Shown piece by piece: positions 17,433 to 26,578 of a stretch of 64,000 bases of DNA. Source of the DNA: Actinomycetes bacterium (GTDB lineage: Bacteria > Actinomycetota > Coriobacteriia > Coriobacteriales > Eggerthellaceae); the NCBI GenBank assembly GCA_023394615.1, contig JAEXAI010000006.1:62001-126000 (forward strand), written 5' to 3'. A model generated the notes under the pieces. The model saw only the letters and a program-made list of their open reading frames with translations, had not been told where the DNA came from and made no database searches. Made by a program: the position numbers and the translations under genes. Every line of letters starts with the position of its first letter. Position 1 is the stretch's first letter.

Positions 17433-18155
17433 ATGTTACGGAAAATCATCCATATAGACCAGGAAACCTGCAACGGATGCGGCATCTGCGTGAATGCCTG
17501 CCACGAAGGTGCCATCGGATTGGTGGACGGCAAAGCGCGCCTATTGCGCGACGATTACTGCGACGGGCTGGGCGATTGCCTGCCCACCTGCCCCACCGGT
17601 GCCATCACTTTCGAAGAACGCGAGGCTGTCGCCTACGATGAAGCCGCCGTGATGCAGGCGAAAGCTGAAAAGGCAGCGACAAACGCTGCGGGCGCATCCG
17701 CACCTGCAGCAGACGAGCCTTTGGCCTGCGGATGCCCCGGAAGCATGGCTCGCCAGCTGCACCCCAGCAGCAACGCAGTCGTCACGGAACGCCCGTCCTG
17801 CCTGCAACAATGGCCCGTCCAGATAAAGCTCGCGCCGCTTTCCGCACCTTATTTCAACGGAGCCGACCTGCTTATCGCCGCAGACTGCACGGCCTTCGCC
17901 TACGCTAGCATGCACGAGCGTTTCATTAAAGGCCGCATCACTTTGGTGGGCTGCCCCAAACTCGACAGCATCGATTATTCCGACAAGCTCACACAGATCA
18001 TCGCCAACAACGACATCGCCAGTATCAGCGTGGTGCGTATGGAAGTACCCTGTTGCGGCGGAATCGTCAACGCAGTCGAAACCGCCATTAAACGAAGCGG
18101 CAAGAACATCCCCTACGATGTGACCGTTGTTTCGGTGGAAGGCAAACTGCTGTAA
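17433..18155 (+). CDS. Two-cluster ferredoxin-domain protein with Cys-rich C-terminal domain
   Basis: 240 residues. The N-terminal dicluster ferredoxin domain has CNGCGICVNAC and the second set in CDGLGDCLPTCP. A linker leads to a C-terminal domain of about 150 residues with conserved-looking cysteines in ACGCPG, VGCPKLD and VPCCGG. From memory of such families, proteins of this build often sit next to hybrid-cluster protein genes (hcp) and Crp/Fnr regulators; no hcp is present here. The start at 17433 follows GGAG; ATG 17421 is an in-frame alternative. Function is inferred only as electron transfer, possibly nitrosative-stress related because of the divergent regulator. Confidence 0.7.
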   Translation: MLRKIIHIDQETCNGCGICVNACHEGAIGLVDGKARLLRDDYCDGLGDCLPTCPTGAITFEEREAVAYDEAAVMQAKAEKAATNAAGASAPAADEPLACGCPGSMARQLHPSSNAVVTERPSCLQQWPVQIKLAPLSAPYFNGADLLIAADCTAFAYASMHERFIKGRITLVGCPKLDSIDYSDKLTQIIANNDIASISVVRMEVPCCGGIVNAVETAIKRSGKNIPYDVTVVSVEGKLL

Positions 18156-18253
18156 CCCTTGCAATCTGGCACCGAGGCGCAGCGTTAGCTGCTCCCCCCT
18201 GTACTTGCAGACATTTCTCTTTCCCCTCTTTCAGGCTCTTGCGCTCCCTGCGG

Positions 18254-18259
18254 TATAAT
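18254..18259 (+). promoter_or_regulatory. Consensus -10 box upstream of the ATC-hydrolase-like gene
   Basis: TATAAT at 18254-18259, 43 bp before the start codon. No good -35 is visible 17 bp upstream (TCAGGC), so the promoter may need an activator. Confidence 0.4.
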
Positions 18260-18302
18260 CGCGAGGAACGCAGGGCCGATTTCATTTGGAGGGGAACGCA
18301 CC

Positions 18303-18827
18303 ATGGAAAGCAAAGTCATAAACGAGCCGCGCATCAAGAACCCTCTTGTCAAAGCCATCCGGGAACTCTTGGAGCATCGGGCGCTCTGGCTGTACCTGCT
18401 TACCGACGAGGCCGCGAAATCCGGCGCCGACCCGTCCGTTTTCGCACCGGCCGCCGTGAAACGCTGCGGGCTGTACCAAGGCGGCGAACTGGTGAAAAAG
18501 GGCGGCGGCACCGATAGCCTGAAAAGCCTGAAGAAGGGACTGTTCGGAGCCGCCGCCCAAAAAGTGTTCGAGATGGACATCAAAGACGTGCAAGACGACC
18601 GCTTCGAGTTGGAATTCCACTACTGCCCGCTGGTGAAAGCCTGGCAGAAGCAAGGCTGCAGCGACCAGCAGATCTCTGACCTATGCGACTGGGCCATGTG
18701 CGGCGATCGCGGCATTGGAGAAGCGTACGGCTGCAAACTGGATTTTCCCAAAACCATCGCGCGCGGCGATGACGTGTGCCATCTGATTTACTATCGCGAG
18801 CAGCCCGCTTCGCCTACCGGAAAGTGA
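18303..18827 (+). CDS. L-2-amino-thiazoline-4-carboxylic acid hydrolase-like protein
   Basis: 174 residues. It matches what I know of the ATC hydrolase family (PF14196): the C-terminal block contains HYCPLVKAW, a LCDWAMCGDRGI segment and FPKTIARGDDVC, with the conserved Cys residues in these positions. The named enzyme opens 2-amino-thiazoline-4-carboxylate to S-carbamoyl-cysteine, but many relatives in anaerobes have unknown substrates. Preceded by GGAGGGGAACGCACC. A single-gene unit. Confidence 0.7.
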   Translation: MESKVINEPRIKNPLVKAIRELLEHRALWLYLLTDEAAKSGADPSVFAPAAVKRCGLYQGGELVKKGGGTDSLKSLKKGLFGAAAQKVFEMDIKDVQDDRFELEFHYCPLVKAWQKQGCSDQQISDLCDWAMCGDRGIGEAYGCKLDFPKTIARGDDVCHLIYYREQPASPTGK

Positions 18828-18856
18828 ACTATCGTTCTTTTACTTTCAGCACTATA

Positions 18857-18872
18857 GTGAACGTTCGTTCAC
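18857..18872. promoter_or_regulatory. TetR-type operator palindrome
   Basis: GTGAACGTTCGTTCAC is a perfect 16-bp palindrome, and the flanks extend it (ATAG to the left, CTAT to the right). TGAACnnnnGTTCA is a classic TetR/AcrR-type site. It lies 169 bp upstream of the membrane protein at 19041. No TetR gene is present in the window. Confidence 0.6.
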
Positions 18873-19040
18873 CTATCAAGCGAAACCCCACCTCACCACC
18901 GAATGGCTGCTCAGTGTGGTATTGTGGCTTCAGGATGCAGAGTGATGGATCAATCAGTCGATACACGCGCTCAGCGACGACACGGCTAAAGCGGCCATCG
19001 CTGGAAATGAAATGCTGCATGACAGAAGGGCGGAACACAC

Positions 19041-19643
19041 GTGCCTTTGCTGACTCCAAGAGACGAGTTTGGTGACTACAAACCCAGTCGATGGGCCTTC
19101 TGGCGCAACTTGGCCGTGTATTTTTGCGTCTTCAGCGTGGTCGGACATTGGATTGAAATTGTATATTGCCTGTTCATGCGACTTTTCGGCATCTATGATC
19201 CGGCATCGCTGGTGTGGGGTGACCCCTTCTACCCATTCATGGTGTACGGAATCGGAAGCGTCGTCTGCACCCTTTTGCTGGACCCCCTAAAAGAAGCGGT
19301 GATACGGCGTCGCAAGACCATCTGGGGTGCGGCTCTGCAGTTCTTCCTCATCACCACCATAGCGTGCATGCTGATGGAACTGACCATGGGCTTTATGCTG
19401 AATCAACCAAACGAGTTCGGCATCTACCCGCTGTGGGATAATTCGCAGCTGCCCTTGAACATACTGAAACAAGCATGGCTGGTAAACGACGTGATGTTGG
19501 GAATGCTCTCCATACTCTATATTTGGGGCATATACCCGATGAATGAGAAGATCTTGAGCAAAGTCCCCGAACGCACGATGAACGTGGCTTCGATCATTGT
19601 CGTGGTCGGATTCGTTGCCCTGTGCATAGTGGAGTTCAACTGA
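19041..19643 (+). CDS. PF06541-like (CmpB) membrane protein
   Basis: 200 residues with about five transmembrane segments. It is clearly related to residues 130-340 of the protein at 14014-15084: both share WPFWRNL/WAFWRNL, FSVVGHW, the YDP-W-PFYPF-VYGIGSVVC region and LTMGFMLNQP followed by YPLWD. It starts at a GTG preceded by AGAAGGGCGGA. A putative TetR operator lies upstream. Function unknown. The last 8 bp overlap the convergent GPH transporter gene. Confidence 0.65.
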   Translation: MPLLTPRDEFGDYKPSRWAFWRNLAVYFCVFSVVGHWIEIVYCLFMRLFGIYDPASLVWGDPFYPFMVYGIGSVVCTLLLDPLKEAVIRRRKTIWGAALQFFLITTIACMLMELTMGFMLNQPNEFGIYPLWDNSQLPLNILKQAWLVNDVMLGMLSILYIWGIYPMNEKILSKVPERTMNVASIIVVVGFVALCIVEFN

Positions 19644-21045
19644 CCTCCGACGCTGCCGCGCCTTCTGCCGCCGCGCCTTCTGCTTTCGCATTCGCCTGTG
19701 CCAAGACGCTCGCGATCTCGTGCTCGTCATAGCGAGAGTAGATGAACAGTGCGCCAGCCACGGTGATGGTGGCGATAAGCGCTGTCAGCTGAATACCCCA
19801 AGCGGTAGCTGCCCCATCAAGCGAGTTCAGCACCAACACATTGGGTATCACCAAGAGTATTGCCGCTTGCGACAGCTTCTCGATGAAATTGCGCGCGCCC
19901 ACGAACATTGCAGTGCGGTTCTTGCCGGTTTTCACCGTGTCGTATTGCGCAAGGTCGCCGAAAATGGAAGACGGGATGATGTTCGTGCAGGCTATGGGGA
20001 AAGCGATGCACACGCCTATCAGTATGGCGAACGTGGTGTTGCCGACAAGCGCGATTACCGGTTGATAGAGGAATATCGTCAGGTAAATTACCACATAGCA
20101 ACCGCAAGCGAACAACAGCAGAGGCTTTTTGCCGATGCGTTTGGCAAGGAAATTCAATAGCGGGTAAGTACAGATGGCCACGGCCACGCTGATGCCCGAC
20201 ACGATAGTGGTCCAGAAGCTGGGAAGGTTCATCAGGTTCTCGATATAGTACACAAGCGTGGCGTTGAAGAAGGCAAACGCGATCCACATCACGAAATAAC
20301 CGATAGTCATGATGGTGAAATTGCGATACGAGAAGGTGGCTTTCAAACTGTCGAGCAGGGGAATGTGCGTGTCTTTGGGCTTGGAGACGTACTTTTTCTC
20401 GTCGATGATGAATGCGGGAATAAGCGCGGTGACGGCGCCCAGCACAGCGAATGCAATGAAGGGGATGCGCAGCGCCCAGATTTCGGGAATGCCCATGCCC
20501 ATCAGCATGCCCTTGAAAGTGCTGGTCAGAAACACCAGCACCGAAGCGATGACGAACATGAGGCTTGCGATGGTGAACAGGAAAACGCGACGCTGCGGGT
20601 TGGATACCACCTCAATCTCCAGCGCCATGAACGGGATGTTGTAAAGCGTTTGGAACAGGTAGTACAGACACAAAAACACGCCCACCCACAAACCGTTCAC
20701 CCACGAAGCGCCATCGACGGGTGGGAAGAAAATGAGCACGCAGCACAGCGAATAGGGAATAGCCGCAAGTCGCATGAACGGGATGCGGCGACCGTTTTTG
20801 CCCTTGTGGCGGTCCGAAAGGTTGGCTATCCATGGGTCGGTGAAGGCGTCGACCAGCGTACCGATGCAGCGAATCACGGCCAACACAATGCCGGCGTTCA
20901 AGATGAAAATGGGAAGCGTCGTGGCAGATGACGTGGGTATGAAAAAGGTGAGCATGTAAGTGGTAATGATGCCGTAGAGGAATCCGCGCGAGGCGTCCCC
21001 CAGGCAAAGCGCGAAAATCTTCGGAGTGCTAATCTCCTGTACCAT
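19636..21045 (-). CDS. GPH-family (MelB-like) sugar/cation symporter, MFS
   Basis: 469 residues, about twelve transmembrane helices. The loop DAFTDPWIANLSDRHKGKNG matches the GPH signature after helix 2, and a second MFS-like motif follows helix 8. These transporters usually import glycosides, pentosides or hexuronides with a cation. The substrate cannot be told, and no sugar-use genes adjoin. The C-terminus is a low-complexity Ala/Glu tail encoded by short repeats. Good ribosome site (GAGGGAAAAC). Confidence 0.82.
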   Translation of the reverse strand: MVQEISTPKIFALCLGDASRGFLYGIITTYMLTFFIPTSSATTLPIFILNAGIVLAVIRCIGTLVDAFTDPWIANLSDRHKGKNGRRIPFMRLAAIPYSLCCVLIFFPPVDGASWVNGLWVGVFLCLYYLFQTLYNIPFMALEIEVVSNPQRRVFLFTIASLMFVIASVLVFLTSTFKGMLMGMGIPEIWALRIPFIAFAVLGAVTALIPAFIIDEKKYVSKPKDTHIPLLDSLKATFSYRNFTIMTIGYFVMWIAFAFFNATLVYYIENLMNLPSFWTTIVSGISVAVAICTYPLLNFLAKRIGKKPLLLFACGCYVVIYLTIFLYQPVIALVGNTTFAILIGVCIAFPIACTNIIPSSIFGDLAQYDTVKTGKNRTAMFVGARNFIEKLSQAAILLVIPNVLVLNSLDGAATAWGIQLTALIATITVAGALFIYSRYDEHEIASVLAQANAKAEGAAAEGAAASEVS

Positions 21046-21190
21046 GTTTTCCCTCTTCCCCTGCTTGCCGCTGGTGTATGCTGCTAGCAGTCACATGAAG
21101 GCGAACCTCACTCGTGCGACATGCACCCATTAAAGCACAACATGCTAGCTTGAAGTTGCACTGGTATGTTAAATCGAGCGGAGATAATCA

Positions 21191-22153
21191 ATGAGAACGC
21201 ACTTGACTATCGACAGCAAAATGCACGTGGAGCTCGGCGGGCTTTTGCAGTGCGTGCACATCTGGAGCGACGACACCACCAATCCCGTGCTGCTGTTTTT
21301 GCATGGCGGCCCCGGCGTGCCCAACCGGCACACCATACGCGCAAAGCACCTGGACCTTTTGGACACATTCACGCTGGTCGCATGGGATCAGCGCGGCACC
21401 GGCGGCTCGTATGCCGGCTGTCCGGCAGAGACGCTTACCCTCGATCAGCTTGTGGAAGACGCTGCTGAGTTGTGCGCATGGCTTGACGCCATGCTGCGCT
21501 GCGGCAAAGTAAATATTTTGGGTGGAAGCTGGGGGACCGAGCTGGGCACGTTTTTAGCGCTGAGGCACCCGGAACTCGTTGCCGCGTACGTAGGCTACGG
21601 ACAAGTGGTTGACGGTGTGGCAAATGAAGACCGCTCGTACGCCTTCGCTCTTGAAGCTGCTCAAAAATCCGGCGATACACGCAGCATAGAAGCATTGCAG
21701 CAGGTTGGACCCCCAGTGGAGGGCATCTATCATCCGGTGCTTCAAGGTCTTATGACGCAGCGCAAGATTATGAGCCGCTACGGTGGCCATTCGGTGAAGA
21801 AGGAGCGCTACATCGCCGATACGGCACTGCCGATTCTAAGCTCGCCCGAATATGGCCCGAGCGAGACGTGGGGCATACTGAAAGGCTACGCCTTCTGCTT
21901 GGAAAACATGTGGCCCACCATTGTGCGCTATGACTTTTTGCACGATAATCCCACTCCTCATTTTCAGATGCCCTACCACATTTTCCAAGGCGTGCATGAC
22001 AACAACACGCCCAGCTCGCTTGTGCAAGACTACTTCAATGTGTTGGAAGCACCGCAAAAAAGCCTCGTGTGGTTCGAGCATTCAGCGCATGGCCCGCTTG
22101 GTGAAGAACCAGAGCGCTTCAAGCAATTATTGCGCGAAGTGCTCACCGCCTAA
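21191..22153 (+). CDS. Alpha/beta hydrolase of the proline iminopeptidase type
   Basis: 320 residues. The oxyanion region FLHGGPGVPN, WDQRGTGGS, the nucleophile elbow LGGSWGTEL (Ser), an acid in GVHDNNTP and the histidine in EHSAHGP form the S33 peptidase/hydrolase layout. Likely cleaves N-terminal proline or a similar small substrate in the cytoplasm; no signal peptide is visible. Start preceded by GGAGATAATC. Divergent from the GPH transporter and ending nine bases before the convergent MBL gene. Confidence 0.82.
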   Translation: MRTHLTIDSKMHVELGGLLQCVHIWSDDTTNPVLLFLHGGPGVPNRHTIRAKHLDLLDTFTLVAWDQRGTGGSYAGCPAETLTLDQLVEDAAELCAWLDAMLRCGKVNILGGSWGTELGTFLALRHPELVAAYVGYGQVVDGVANEDRSYAFALEAAQKSGDTRSIEALQQVGPPVEGIYHPVLQGLMTQRKIMSRYGGHSVKKERYIADTALPILSSPEYGPSETWGILKGYAFCLENMWPTIVRYDFLHDNPTPHFQMPYHIFQGVHDNNTPSSLVQDYFNVLEAPQKSLVWFEHSAHGPLGEEPERFKQLLREVLTA

Positions 22154-22161
22154 GCGGTGAC

Positions 22162-22992
22162 TCACACATCTATAACGCAAGGCACCACATCGCGGTCGTG
22201 GCAGGCCAGCGCGTCAATGCAGTGCGGGTCGGCTGCCCTATCATGCAGCCAAGCCAATGATGTGTGCAGTTTTTCTCGATCGATGGCCAGTCCCGGCTCA
22301 ATCATCTGCCGCCAGCTTTTACGGGCGTAGCCACAATCACCGGTCAGGATTAGGTAATGCCCGCTTTCGGGGTCGGTTATCACCAGCCCCGTGCTGCCCG
22401 CGGTATGCCCCGGCAGCCACACCGCTATCAACATACCGTCGCCATACAAGTCCAGACTGCGCCCGAAAGGCCCGAACCCCGTGTCTTCGAAATCGAAAAC
22501 ATCCATGTCCACGCCCTGCCACATTTCCTTCACGTAGCGCACGTGGCTGGATTCGGCAGCTTCCCATTCTTCCCGGCTCACCATCACGCGTTTGGCCCCG
22601 TCAATGCCCGGACCGGCAATTTCCAGAAGCCCGCTCGCGTGGTCTAGGTCAAGATGGCTGAATAGAACCGCATCGATGTCGTGCGGCGCAACACCCGCAC
22701 CTGCCAGCAGGGTTGTGATATCCTGCCCTTTTGGCAGCACACCATGGTTGGGCACGTTGTTCGGCCAATGCAAGTATTCGCGCTGGTTGCCGCGAATAGC
22801 CTTACCCCACCCCGTATCGAAAAGCAGTGTGCCATGCGGCGACTTCACCAAGTACGCGCTGACGGGCAAAGCAATTCGTTTGTTCTTCGATCCCAGCACG
22901 GCAGCAAGCGGATTGTTGGTAGTTTTAAAAGGCAGACCTGGTGCAACCTCGACAGTGCCGGTCTGCAATACTTGGACGGTTATATTCGACAT
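22162..22992 (-). CDS. Metallo-beta-lactamase-fold hydrolase (N-acyl-homoserine-lactonase-like group)
   Basis: 276 residues from the ATG with GAGGAG upstream; longer frames lack a ribosome site. The metal-binding motif SHLDLDHASGL (HxxxDH), the second-shell HTAGS and the later LTGDCG Asp are present. The FDTGWGK opening is typical of this family. The substrate could be a lactone or other ester; I would not call it a quorum-quenching enzyme from sequence alone. Confidence 0.8.
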   Translation of the reverse strand: MSNITVQVLQTGTVEVAPGLPFKTTNNPLAAVLGSKNKRIALPVSAYLVKSPHGTLLFDTGWGKAIRGNQREYLHWPNNVPNHGVLPKGQDITTLLAGAGVAPHDIDAVLFSHLDLDHASGLLEIAGPGIDGAKRVMVSREEWEAAESSHVRYVKEMWQGVDMDVFDFEDTGFGPFGRSLDLYGDGMLIAVWLPGHTAGSTGLVITDPESGHYLILTGDCGYARKSWRQMIEPGLAIDREKLHTSLAWLHDRAADPHCIDALACHDRDVVPCVIDV

Positions 22993-23713
22993 GATATTCT
23001 CCTCGTGCCACATCGCCAGCAGATAGTCGAACTTACTCTAGACCCTGCCTGCAAAGACAGCTATGCCAACGCTGCACTTTCCAATCTTCGTTATTACGTA
23101 TCCTTACCTCTCCAATCGTAAGGAGCAAGACGCAGAATTGCCACGACAACAATCATACATATTGTTCGATTAAGAATGTACGCGGCTCAAAAGCGAGAGC
23201 ACGCATAAAATCCAACCATGCCAAGTTTCCATCGTTTAATTCCAACCATGCCAAGTCTTCAACAGATTATTGTCAATCAGACCCGCTGTGTGCGATATTT
23301 TAGATAAAACTCTGTCTATCCTGAACGCTATACGCACAAAACTTAGCGTTTCCCCAGATGGGAAAATTTCGAAAGAGAATCGCTTGCTTCGCAATCGCAC
23401 ACAGCGGCTCTGATTGACAAATCCTGTTTCGCAGAAGCAGTCTGCGACACGGAAACAGCCCGCGGCGCAGAAGCAGCCTGCGACATAAAACCTGTTTCGC
23501 AGAAGCAGTCTGCGACACAGAAGCAGATTCGCAGAAGCAAAATGCAATGCATCGTGTCCCTTTCGCGTACGTCCGGCACCCAACCTGTTGCATGCCACTA
23601 TAATGAAAACCCGCCAGACCCCGATTGGTCAACTTTCGTCAGGCATCGACTGCGGACAAGCGAGCATCAATCGAACAAGGCAAACGAATCAGCAACAAGC
23701 GAGAAGAAGAGCA
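22993..23713. other. Long intergenic region with short repeats, no gene seen
   Basis: 721 bp between divergent genes. 23211-23226 and 23241-23256 carry the direct repeat TCCAACCATGCCAAGT at 30-bp spacing. A second repeat cluster lies at 23423-23545. The open frames here have biased, repetitive translations and no ribosome sites. GGAGCAAGACGC-like purine stretches near 23120 do not lead to a gene. Confidence 0.6.
23423..23545. repeat. Irregular repeat array with hairpin potential
   Basis: A 28-nt unit beginning CCTGTTTCGCAGAAGCAG and ending TCTGCGACAC occurs at 23423-23450 and 23491-23518. A shorter variant lies at 23466-23485 and a truncated one at 23530-23545. Within each unit GCAGA and TCTGC are complementary, so each can form a small stem. 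Confidence 0.7.
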
Positions 23714-24223
23714 ATGAGCATCGAGATCCGACCCTATACCGAAAATGACATAGATGCGATGCGCGCCATTTGGAACGCCACTGTGCGCGACGGCATTGCG
23801 TTTCCGCAAGAAAACGAAATGACCTATGTGGAAGCCGAAGCATTTTTCGCCTCGCAAACAGCCTGCGGAGCAGCAGTTGAAAACGGTGCTGTGCTAGGAC
23901 TGTTCATCGTGCATCCCAACAACATCGGGCGCTGCGGCCATATTGCAAACGCCAGCTACACCGTGAGCGAACATGCGCGCGGCAAGCACGTAGGGCGTGC
24001 GCTTGTGAACAGCAGCATTACTGCTGCTAGACAGGCGGGGTTCCGCATCCTGCAGTTCAACGCGGTCGTGGCCACCAACGTATCGGCGCGCCACTTGTAC
24101 GAGAGCATAGGCTTTACTCAGTTGGGCACCATTCCCGGCGGATTCCGCATGCCCGATGACACCTACGTTGATATCTGCCCATATTACATCGAGTTGCAAG
24201 ATGCGAAAGGAAACCGTCAGTGA
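23714..24223 (+). CDS. GNAT-family N-acetyltransferase
   Basis: 169 residues. The start at 23714 (MSIEIRPYTENDIDAMRAI) has GAGAAGAAGAG upstream; the frame is open further back but without a ribosome site. The acetyl-CoA-binding stretch EHARGKHVGRALV and the following NVSARHLYESIGF are standard for GNAT enzymes. Substrate unknown. The stop overlaps the GTG start of tex (GTGA), so the two are translationally coupled. Confidence 0.88.
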   Translation: MSIEIRPYTENDIDAMRAIWNATVRDGIAFPQENEMTYVEAEAFFASQTACGAAVENGAVLGLFIVHPNNIGRCGHIANASYTVSEHARGKHVGRALVNSSITAARQAGFRILQFNAVVATNVSARHLYESIGFTQLGTIPGGFRMPDDTYVDICPYYIELQDAKGNRQ

Positions 24224-26493
24224 GCACTATGCAGAACAGCCCTCAAAGCACAGGCACAAGCAACGGCGCAGACAGAGGCGCAACCAACGCACAAGGCGGC
24301 GCGCGTATCGACACCACGCGCGACAGCCGCCCCGGCAGCCCGTCCGACATCATGGACGCCATCGCACGCGAATTCAAACTCGCGCCCGCACAGGTTGCTG
24401 CCGTCGTGGGCCTCATTGACGAAGGCAACACTATCCCGTTCATCGCCCGCTACCGCAAAGAAGCCACCGGCGGCGTGAACGATGTGGCCCTGCGTGCCCT
24501 CGACGAACGCTTGACCTACCTGCGCAACCTTCAAGCGCGCAAGGAAGAAGTGCTGCAGACAATCGATGAGCAAGGGAAGCTCACAGCTGACCTGCGAGCG
24601 AAAATCGAAGCAGCTACTGTGATGCAGCGCGTCGAGGATTTGTACAAGCCCTACAAGAAAAAACGTGCTACCCGTGCATCGAAGGCACGTGACGCCGGGC
24701 TCGAGCCGTTGGCGATGATCATTTTGGCGCAGCAACCGCAGGTGGGTGACCCGCTCAAAGCCGCCGCAGACTATCGAAACGCCTCCGCCGGATTCGACAC
24801 CCCCGAAGCTGCGCTGCAAGGCGCGCGCGACATAGTAGCGGAAACTATCGCCGACGACGCAGAATACACAGCTGCCATGCGCAACTTCACCCGTCAGGCC
24901 GGCGCTATCGCCGTCGTGGCGACCAACGCCGACGAAGCAACCCCCTATGAGCAGTACTACGACTATGCAGAGCCGCTCGCCAAGATTCCCAATCATCGTA
25001 TCCTGGCGGTGAATCGCGGAGAAAAAGAAGGTAAACTGAAGGTAAAAGTGCAGATTGATGCCGATTCCGCCATCGATCAGCTAAACCGACGTATCATCAA
25101 GCGACAGTGCGCCACAACCGACGATCTGCGCGCCGCCATCGCAGACGGCTACAAACGCCTGATGGCCCCTTCACTGGAGCGCGAACTGCGCGGCGAGCTT
25201 CTGCAGCGCGCCGAAACCGACGCCATCAAAGTGTTTGCGAAAAATACCGAAAACCTGCTGCAGCAGCGTCCCGTGCGCAATGCCCGCGTGATTGCGCTCG
25301 ATCCGGGCTATCGCACCGGCTGCAAAGTGGCCGTGCTCGACGAGTACGGCAAGCTGCTGGACCATTCGACCGTCTACCCCACCCCGCCGCGCCGCGAGAT
25401 TGCAAAAACGCAGGACGCGCTGGCTGGCTACGTGAAAAAATATCATGCGAACGTAATCGTTATCGGCAACGGCACTGCCAGCCGAGAGACCGAAGAGGTC
25501 GTGTCCGACTTCATCGCAAAATCGAAAGCTGATGTGCACTACACCATCGTCAACGAAGCCGGCGCTTCGGTTTATTCCGCATCCGAGCTGGCCAGCCAAG
25601 AGTATCCCGAACTGGACGTGACCACGCGCGGCGCCATGAGCTTGGGGCGACGGCTGCAAGACCCGTTGGCCGAACTGGTAAAAATACCGCCACAGTCGAT
25701 CGGGGTCGGTCAGTATCAGCATGACTTGAACCAGACCGCGCTGCAGCATGCGCTGGCGGACGTGGTCGAAAACGTGGTGAACCGCGTGGGCGTGAACCTG
25801 AACACGGCAAGCGCCAGCCTACTGGGATATGTGTCAGGCATCAGCGCACCCGTGGCGAAGAACATCGTGTCCTACCGCGAGGAAAATGGGGCGTTCACCG
25901 ACCGTAAACAGCTAAAAAAGGTCCCCAAGCTGGGAGCGAAAGCGTTCCAGAATTGCGCGGGATTTTTGCGCATCGCCGACGGGAAAAACCCGCTCGATGC
26001 CACCAGCGTGCATCCGGAAAGCTACGCAGTCGCAACCGAGCTTTTAAAGCGCACCCACCTAAAACCAGAGGCAATCGCGCAAGGCGGCATCGCCGACATG
26101 AGCGAACGCGTCGGCAACGTGCAGGCAATGGCCACACAACTGCATGTGGGCGAGCCGACGTTGCGCGATATCGTCTCCGAGCTTGAAAAACCCGGCCGCG
26201 ACCCACGCGATGACGCACCAGCGGTCGTGTTCAGCACAGGTGTGCGCGATTTCGATGACCTAACAGTGGGCATGGAGCTGACAGGCACCGTGCGCAATGT
26301 AGTCGACTTCGGGGCTTTCGTCGACATCGGGGTGAAGCAAGACGGTCTGGTCCATATATCGAAAATGGCCGACAGATTCATCAAGCACCCCAGCGAGGTC
26401 GCCAGCGTGGGTGACACGGTCACCGTTTGGGTAAGCAGCATAGACAAGCAACGCGGGAAAATCTCGTTGACCATGGTAAAAGACAAGCTCTAA
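24220..26493 (+). CDS. tex: Tex-like RNA-binding protein
   Basis: 757 residues. After a variable N-terminal 35 residues comes the Tex N-terminal helical domain (FIARYRKEATGGVND), a YqgF-like RNase H domain (about 360-490; ALDPGYRTGCK), helix-hairpin-helix motifs (VNLNTASASLLGYVSG, then FTDRKQLKKVPKLG) and a C-terminal S1 domain (FGAFVDIGVKQDGLVHIS). Tex binds RNA and assists transcription; in some bacteria it affects toxin expression or stress survival. GTG at 24220 is four bases within the acetyltransferase stop; ATG 24229 is an alternative. Confidence 0.94.
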   Translation: MSTMQNSPQSTGTSNGADRGATNAQGGARIDTTRDSRPGSPSDIMDAIAREFKLAPAQVAAVVGLIDEGNTIPFIARYRKEATGGVNDVALRALDERLTYLRNLQARKEEVLQTIDEQGKLTADLRAKIEAATVMQRVEDLYKPYKKKRATRASKARDAGLEPLAMIILAQQPQVGDPLKAAADYRNASAGFDTPEAALQGARDIVAETIADDAEYTAAMRNFTRQAGAIAVVATNADEATPYEQYYDYAEPLAKIPNHRILAVNRGEKEGKLKVKVQIDADSAIDQLNRRIIKRQCATTDDLRAAIADGYKRLMAPSLERELRGELLQRAETDAIKVFAKNTENLLQQRPVRNARVIALDPGYRTGCKVAVLDEYGKLLDHSTVYPTPPRREIAKTQDALAGYVKKYHANVIVIGNGTASRETEEVVSDFIAKSKADVHYTIVNEAGASVYSASELASQEYPELDVTTRGAMSLGRRLQDPLAELVKIPPQSIGVGQYQHDLNQTALQHALADVVENVVNRVGVNLNTASASLLGYVSGISAPVAKNIVSYREENGAFTDRKQLKKVPKLGAKAFQNCAGFLRIADGKNPLDATSVHPESYAVATELLKRTHLKPEAIAQGGIADMSERVGNVQAMATQLHVGEPTLRDIVSELEKPGRDPRDDAPAVVFSTGVRDFDDLTVGMELTGTVRNVVDFGAFVDIGVKQDGLVHISKMADRFIKHPSEVASVGDTVTVWVSSIDKQRGKISLTMVKDKL

Positions 26494-26501
26494 ACAAATA
26501 T

Positions 26502-26529
26502 TCGACAAAAATGCTCGTACTGTTAGAAT
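26502..26529 (+). promoter_or_regulatory. Possible promoter for the 138-residue hypothetical gene
   Basis: TCGACA (26502-26507) and TAGAAT (26524-26529), 16 bp apart, lie 50 bp before the start codon. A short palindrome GGAAAGCTTCC follows before the ribosome site. Confidence 0.4.
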
Positions 26530-26578
26530 ACCCGAAGACATAAACAAGCGGGAAAGCTTCCGCGAAAGGCAGGATGAC

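Noticed and set aside
23423..23545. Possible CRISPR remnant
   Set aside because: Unit spacing is irregular and intervening sequence is too short and itself repetitive.
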